Of a stretch of 6,964 nt of DNA, positions 5,366 through 6,964 are shown one piece after another (the stretch's first letter is position 1; each line of letters opens with the position of its first letter). The translations under genes and the position numbers were made by a program. Under the pieces are notes generated by a model, which was not told the origin of the DNA, did no database searches, and saw only the letters and a program-made list of their open reading frames with translations. The DNA comes from Candidatus Zixiibacteriota bacterium (GTDB lineage: Bacteria; Zixibacteria; MSB-5A5; RBG-16-43-9). Location of the stretch: the NCBI GenBank assembly GCA_029858245.1, contig JAOUFL010000128.1:1-6964 (forward strand). Direction: 5' to 3'.

Positions 5366-6964
5366 ATGAAAAAGTTAAACCTGGCACTAAGCCTCTTACT
5401 CATCCTTTGTGTTAAATCCTGGGCAGATGGTTTTATAGTACCTGTTCCACGTCATCCTGAAAGACCCCTCCCCCCCTACCTTTCCATCAAATATCATCAC
5501 GTCGAGATAAAAATCGACAACCAGGTAGCACAAACCACTGTTGACCAGGTCTTCAAAAACGACTACCCCCAGGACCTGGAAGGAACTTATATCTTCCCTA
5601 TACCGGAAGATGCCAGTATCTCCAAATTCTCTATGTATATCGGAGGGGAGGAGATAAAAGGGGAAATTCTGGACCGGGAACAGGCAAGAAGAATCTATGA
5701 GGATATAGTCCGCCGTAGAAAAGACCCTGCCCTGCTGGAATATTATGGTCAGGGGATGTTCAGGGCACGGGTCTATCCTATCTTGGCTCATGGTGAGACC
5801 AGGATAAAGCTTAGCTATTCTCAGGTGCTGAAATCTGAAAATGCAATCTGCGAATACAAATATTCACTTTCCACTGAAAAATTCTCCCCTACTCCATTAG
5901 AAGACGTTAAAATAGATATGGTTATTAACTCAGAAGCCCCCATCAAAAATATCTACTCTCCCACCCACGAAGTCAGAACTGAAAAAGAAAGCGATCATAA
6001 AGCCAGGATTACCTATTTTGAAGAAAATACAAGTCCGAACAAAGACTTTGTACTCTATTACTCCTTATCCGAGGAGGAGATAGGTTTCAACCTGTTAACC
6101 TATGAGGACGAAAAAGAAGGAAACTTCTTTATGGCACTTTTCTCCCCCCAGATAAGAAGAGCTGAAAAACCTATTCCCAAAAAGATAATCTTTATCCTGG
6201 ATACCTCCGGCAGTATGCAGGGAGAGAAAATCAAACAGGCAAAAAACGCACTGATTTTCTGCCTGAACAGCTTAAATCGAGGTGATAGTTTCAATCTGAT
6301 AGATTTCGACGATAGGCTCAGAGTTTTCGATCATAAGGTCTCACCTGCTACCAGAGGAAATATCGATGCCGGCATCAAGTTCGTGGAGAGCTGCGAGGCT
6401 GAGGGAGGCACTGATATCAACTCTGCTCTTTTAGAGGGCTTAAAACAGCTCAACCCTGAAGATAAAACTTCCAATATAGTCTTTTTGACGGACGGGCTTC
6501 CTACTGTAGGAATAAACGACGTGCAGAAAATCTTGCAGAATGTAAATGCTGAAAACAACTCCATAAGGATTTTCGTTTTCGGGGTAGGTTTCGACGTCAA
6601 CACCCATTTTCTGGACAGGTTAGCCAGGGAAAACCATGCTTCCTCGGATTATGTAACTCCGGATGAGGATATAGAAGTAAAAGTCTCCAGTTTTTACAAG
6701 AAGATATCTTTTCCAATTTTATCTGGTTTAAGTCTTAACTTCTCCAGAATAAAAACCTTAGAGCTTTATCCTGAGGAACTGCCAGACCTTTTCAGCGGCT
6801 CGCAGATAATCGTTCTGGGGAAATATGAGGGCAAAGGTAATTCTATGGCAATCCTGTCTGGATATACAAATGAAGGAAAAGAGAGTTATACTTATAATGT
6901 CAAATTTTCACCTGAGGAGACGAACAGTTTCATCCCCAGGCTGTGGGCAACCCGAAGGATAGGA
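5366..6964 (+). CDS. Secreted VIT and von Willebrand factor A domain protein (3' truncated by window)
   Basis: An open frame of 533 codons runs off the right edge. It starts at an ATG 5 nt after AAGGAGG. Residues 1-20 form a signal peptide (MKKLNLALSL then LLILCVKSWA, cut before DG). Residues about 36-155 form a VIT domain, as in inter-alpha-trypsin inhibitor heavy chains. It contains IKIDNQVAQTTVDQVFKN, YIFPIPEDASISKFSMYIGG, the REQARRIYEDI helix, and RARVYPILAHGETRIKLSY. A VWA domain covers about 272-450. Its metal-ion-dependent adhesion site is complete: Asp279-x-Ser281-x-Ser283 in FILDTSGSM, Thr349 in GGTD, and Asp376 in FLTDG. Such domains bind protein ligands through a divalent cation. 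The last residues, FIPRLWATRRIG, match the segment that in relatives leads into another helical region, so a few hundred more residues are expected. It would act outside the cytoplasmic membrane, perhaps anchored. Its ligand is unknown. It follows the anti-sigma gene by 69 nt and may belong to the same transcript or regulon. Confidence 0.93.
   Translation, partial: MKKLNLALSLLLILCVKSWADGFIVPVPRHPERPLPPYLSIKYHHVEIKIDNQVAQTTVDQVFKNDYPQDLEGTYIFPIPEDASISKFSMYIGGEEIKGEILDREQARRIYEDIVRRRKDPALLEYYGQGMFRARVYPILAHGETRIKLSYSQVLKSENAICEYKYSLSTEKFSPTPLEDVKIDMVINSEAPIKNIYSPTHEVRTEKESDHKARITYFEENTSPNKDFVLYYSLSEEEIGFNLLTYEDEKEGNFFMALFSPQIRRAEKPIPKKIIFILDTSGSMQGEKIKQAKNALIFCLNSLNRGDSFNLIDFDDRLRVFDHKVSPATRGNIDAGIKFVESCEAEGGTDINSALLEGLKQLNPEDKTSNIVFLTDGLPTVGINDVQKILQNVNAENNSIRIFVFGVGFDVNTHFLDRLARENHASSDYVTPDEDIEVKVSSFYKKISFPILSGLSLNFSRIKTLELYPEELPDLFSGSQIIVLGKYEGKGNSMAILSGYTNEGKESYTYNVKFSPEETNSFIPRLWATRRIG

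Noticed and set aside
5396..6603. Several minus-strand open frames (5396-5791, 6100-6294, 6331-6603)
   Set aside because: All are antisense to the continuous VIT/VWA frame, which has diagnostic domain motifs throughout. Their translations resemble no family.
1..6964. CRISPR arrays, tRNA or rRNA genes, transposases, toxin-antitoxin or phage genes
   Set aside because: I looked for regular repeat-spacer units, cloverleaf genes and signature motifs and found none. The only repeats are the palindromic ones listed.

Overview
This is a moderately AT-rich bacterial segment (about 40-45% GC by eye) with every recognisable gene on the + strand. It carries housekeeping genes of nucleotide metabolism and replication, followed by a cell-surface or regulatory block. 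The gene mix is: a monofunctional-type proline dehydrogenase tail, a dGTPase, an RNase H-like protein, the DNA polymerase III delta subunit, an ECF sigma factor with a membrane-bound zinc-finger anti-sigma, and a secreted VIT/VWA protein. Together with the dispersed-type palindrome, this resembles uncultured lineages around the FCB superphylum. That placement is an inference with low confidence, because no rRNA or taxon-specific marker is present.

Layout. Positions 1-199 hold the C-terminal end of proline dehydrogenase. A 41-nt gap leads to dgt (241-1404), which probably belongs to the same transcript. The 294 nt after dgt contain no gene but carry short direct and inverted repeats. A small RNase H-fold protein follows (1699-2064) and is closed by a strong rho-independent terminator (2099-2131). 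The next ~340 nt are non-coding and structured. They hold a 24-bp perfect palindrome (2147-2170), a nest of overlapping inverted repeats (2184-2245) and seven copies of TTGAC/GTCAA leading up to holA (2474-3460).

After holA comes an ECF sigma factor (3542-4123), tightly coupled to its probable anti-sigma factor (4130-5296). Last is a signal-peptide-bearing VIT + von Willebrand A protein that starts at 5366 and runs off the right edge.

How the genes work together. Dgt (dNTP removal) and HolA (clamp loading) both belong to DNA metabolism but are separated by a terminator, so they are not one operon. The sigma/anti-sigma pair is a classical membrane-to-transcription relay, and the secreted VIT/VWA protein immediately downstream is a plausible output or partner of it. 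I found no CRISPR array, transposase, phage gene, tRNA or rRNA. I see no convincing case for a wholly new system. The most worthwhile leads are the structured intergenic region before holA, the catalytically doubtful RNase H-like protein, and the sigma/anti-sigma/VIT-VWA cassette with its unrecognised anti-sigma ectodomain.
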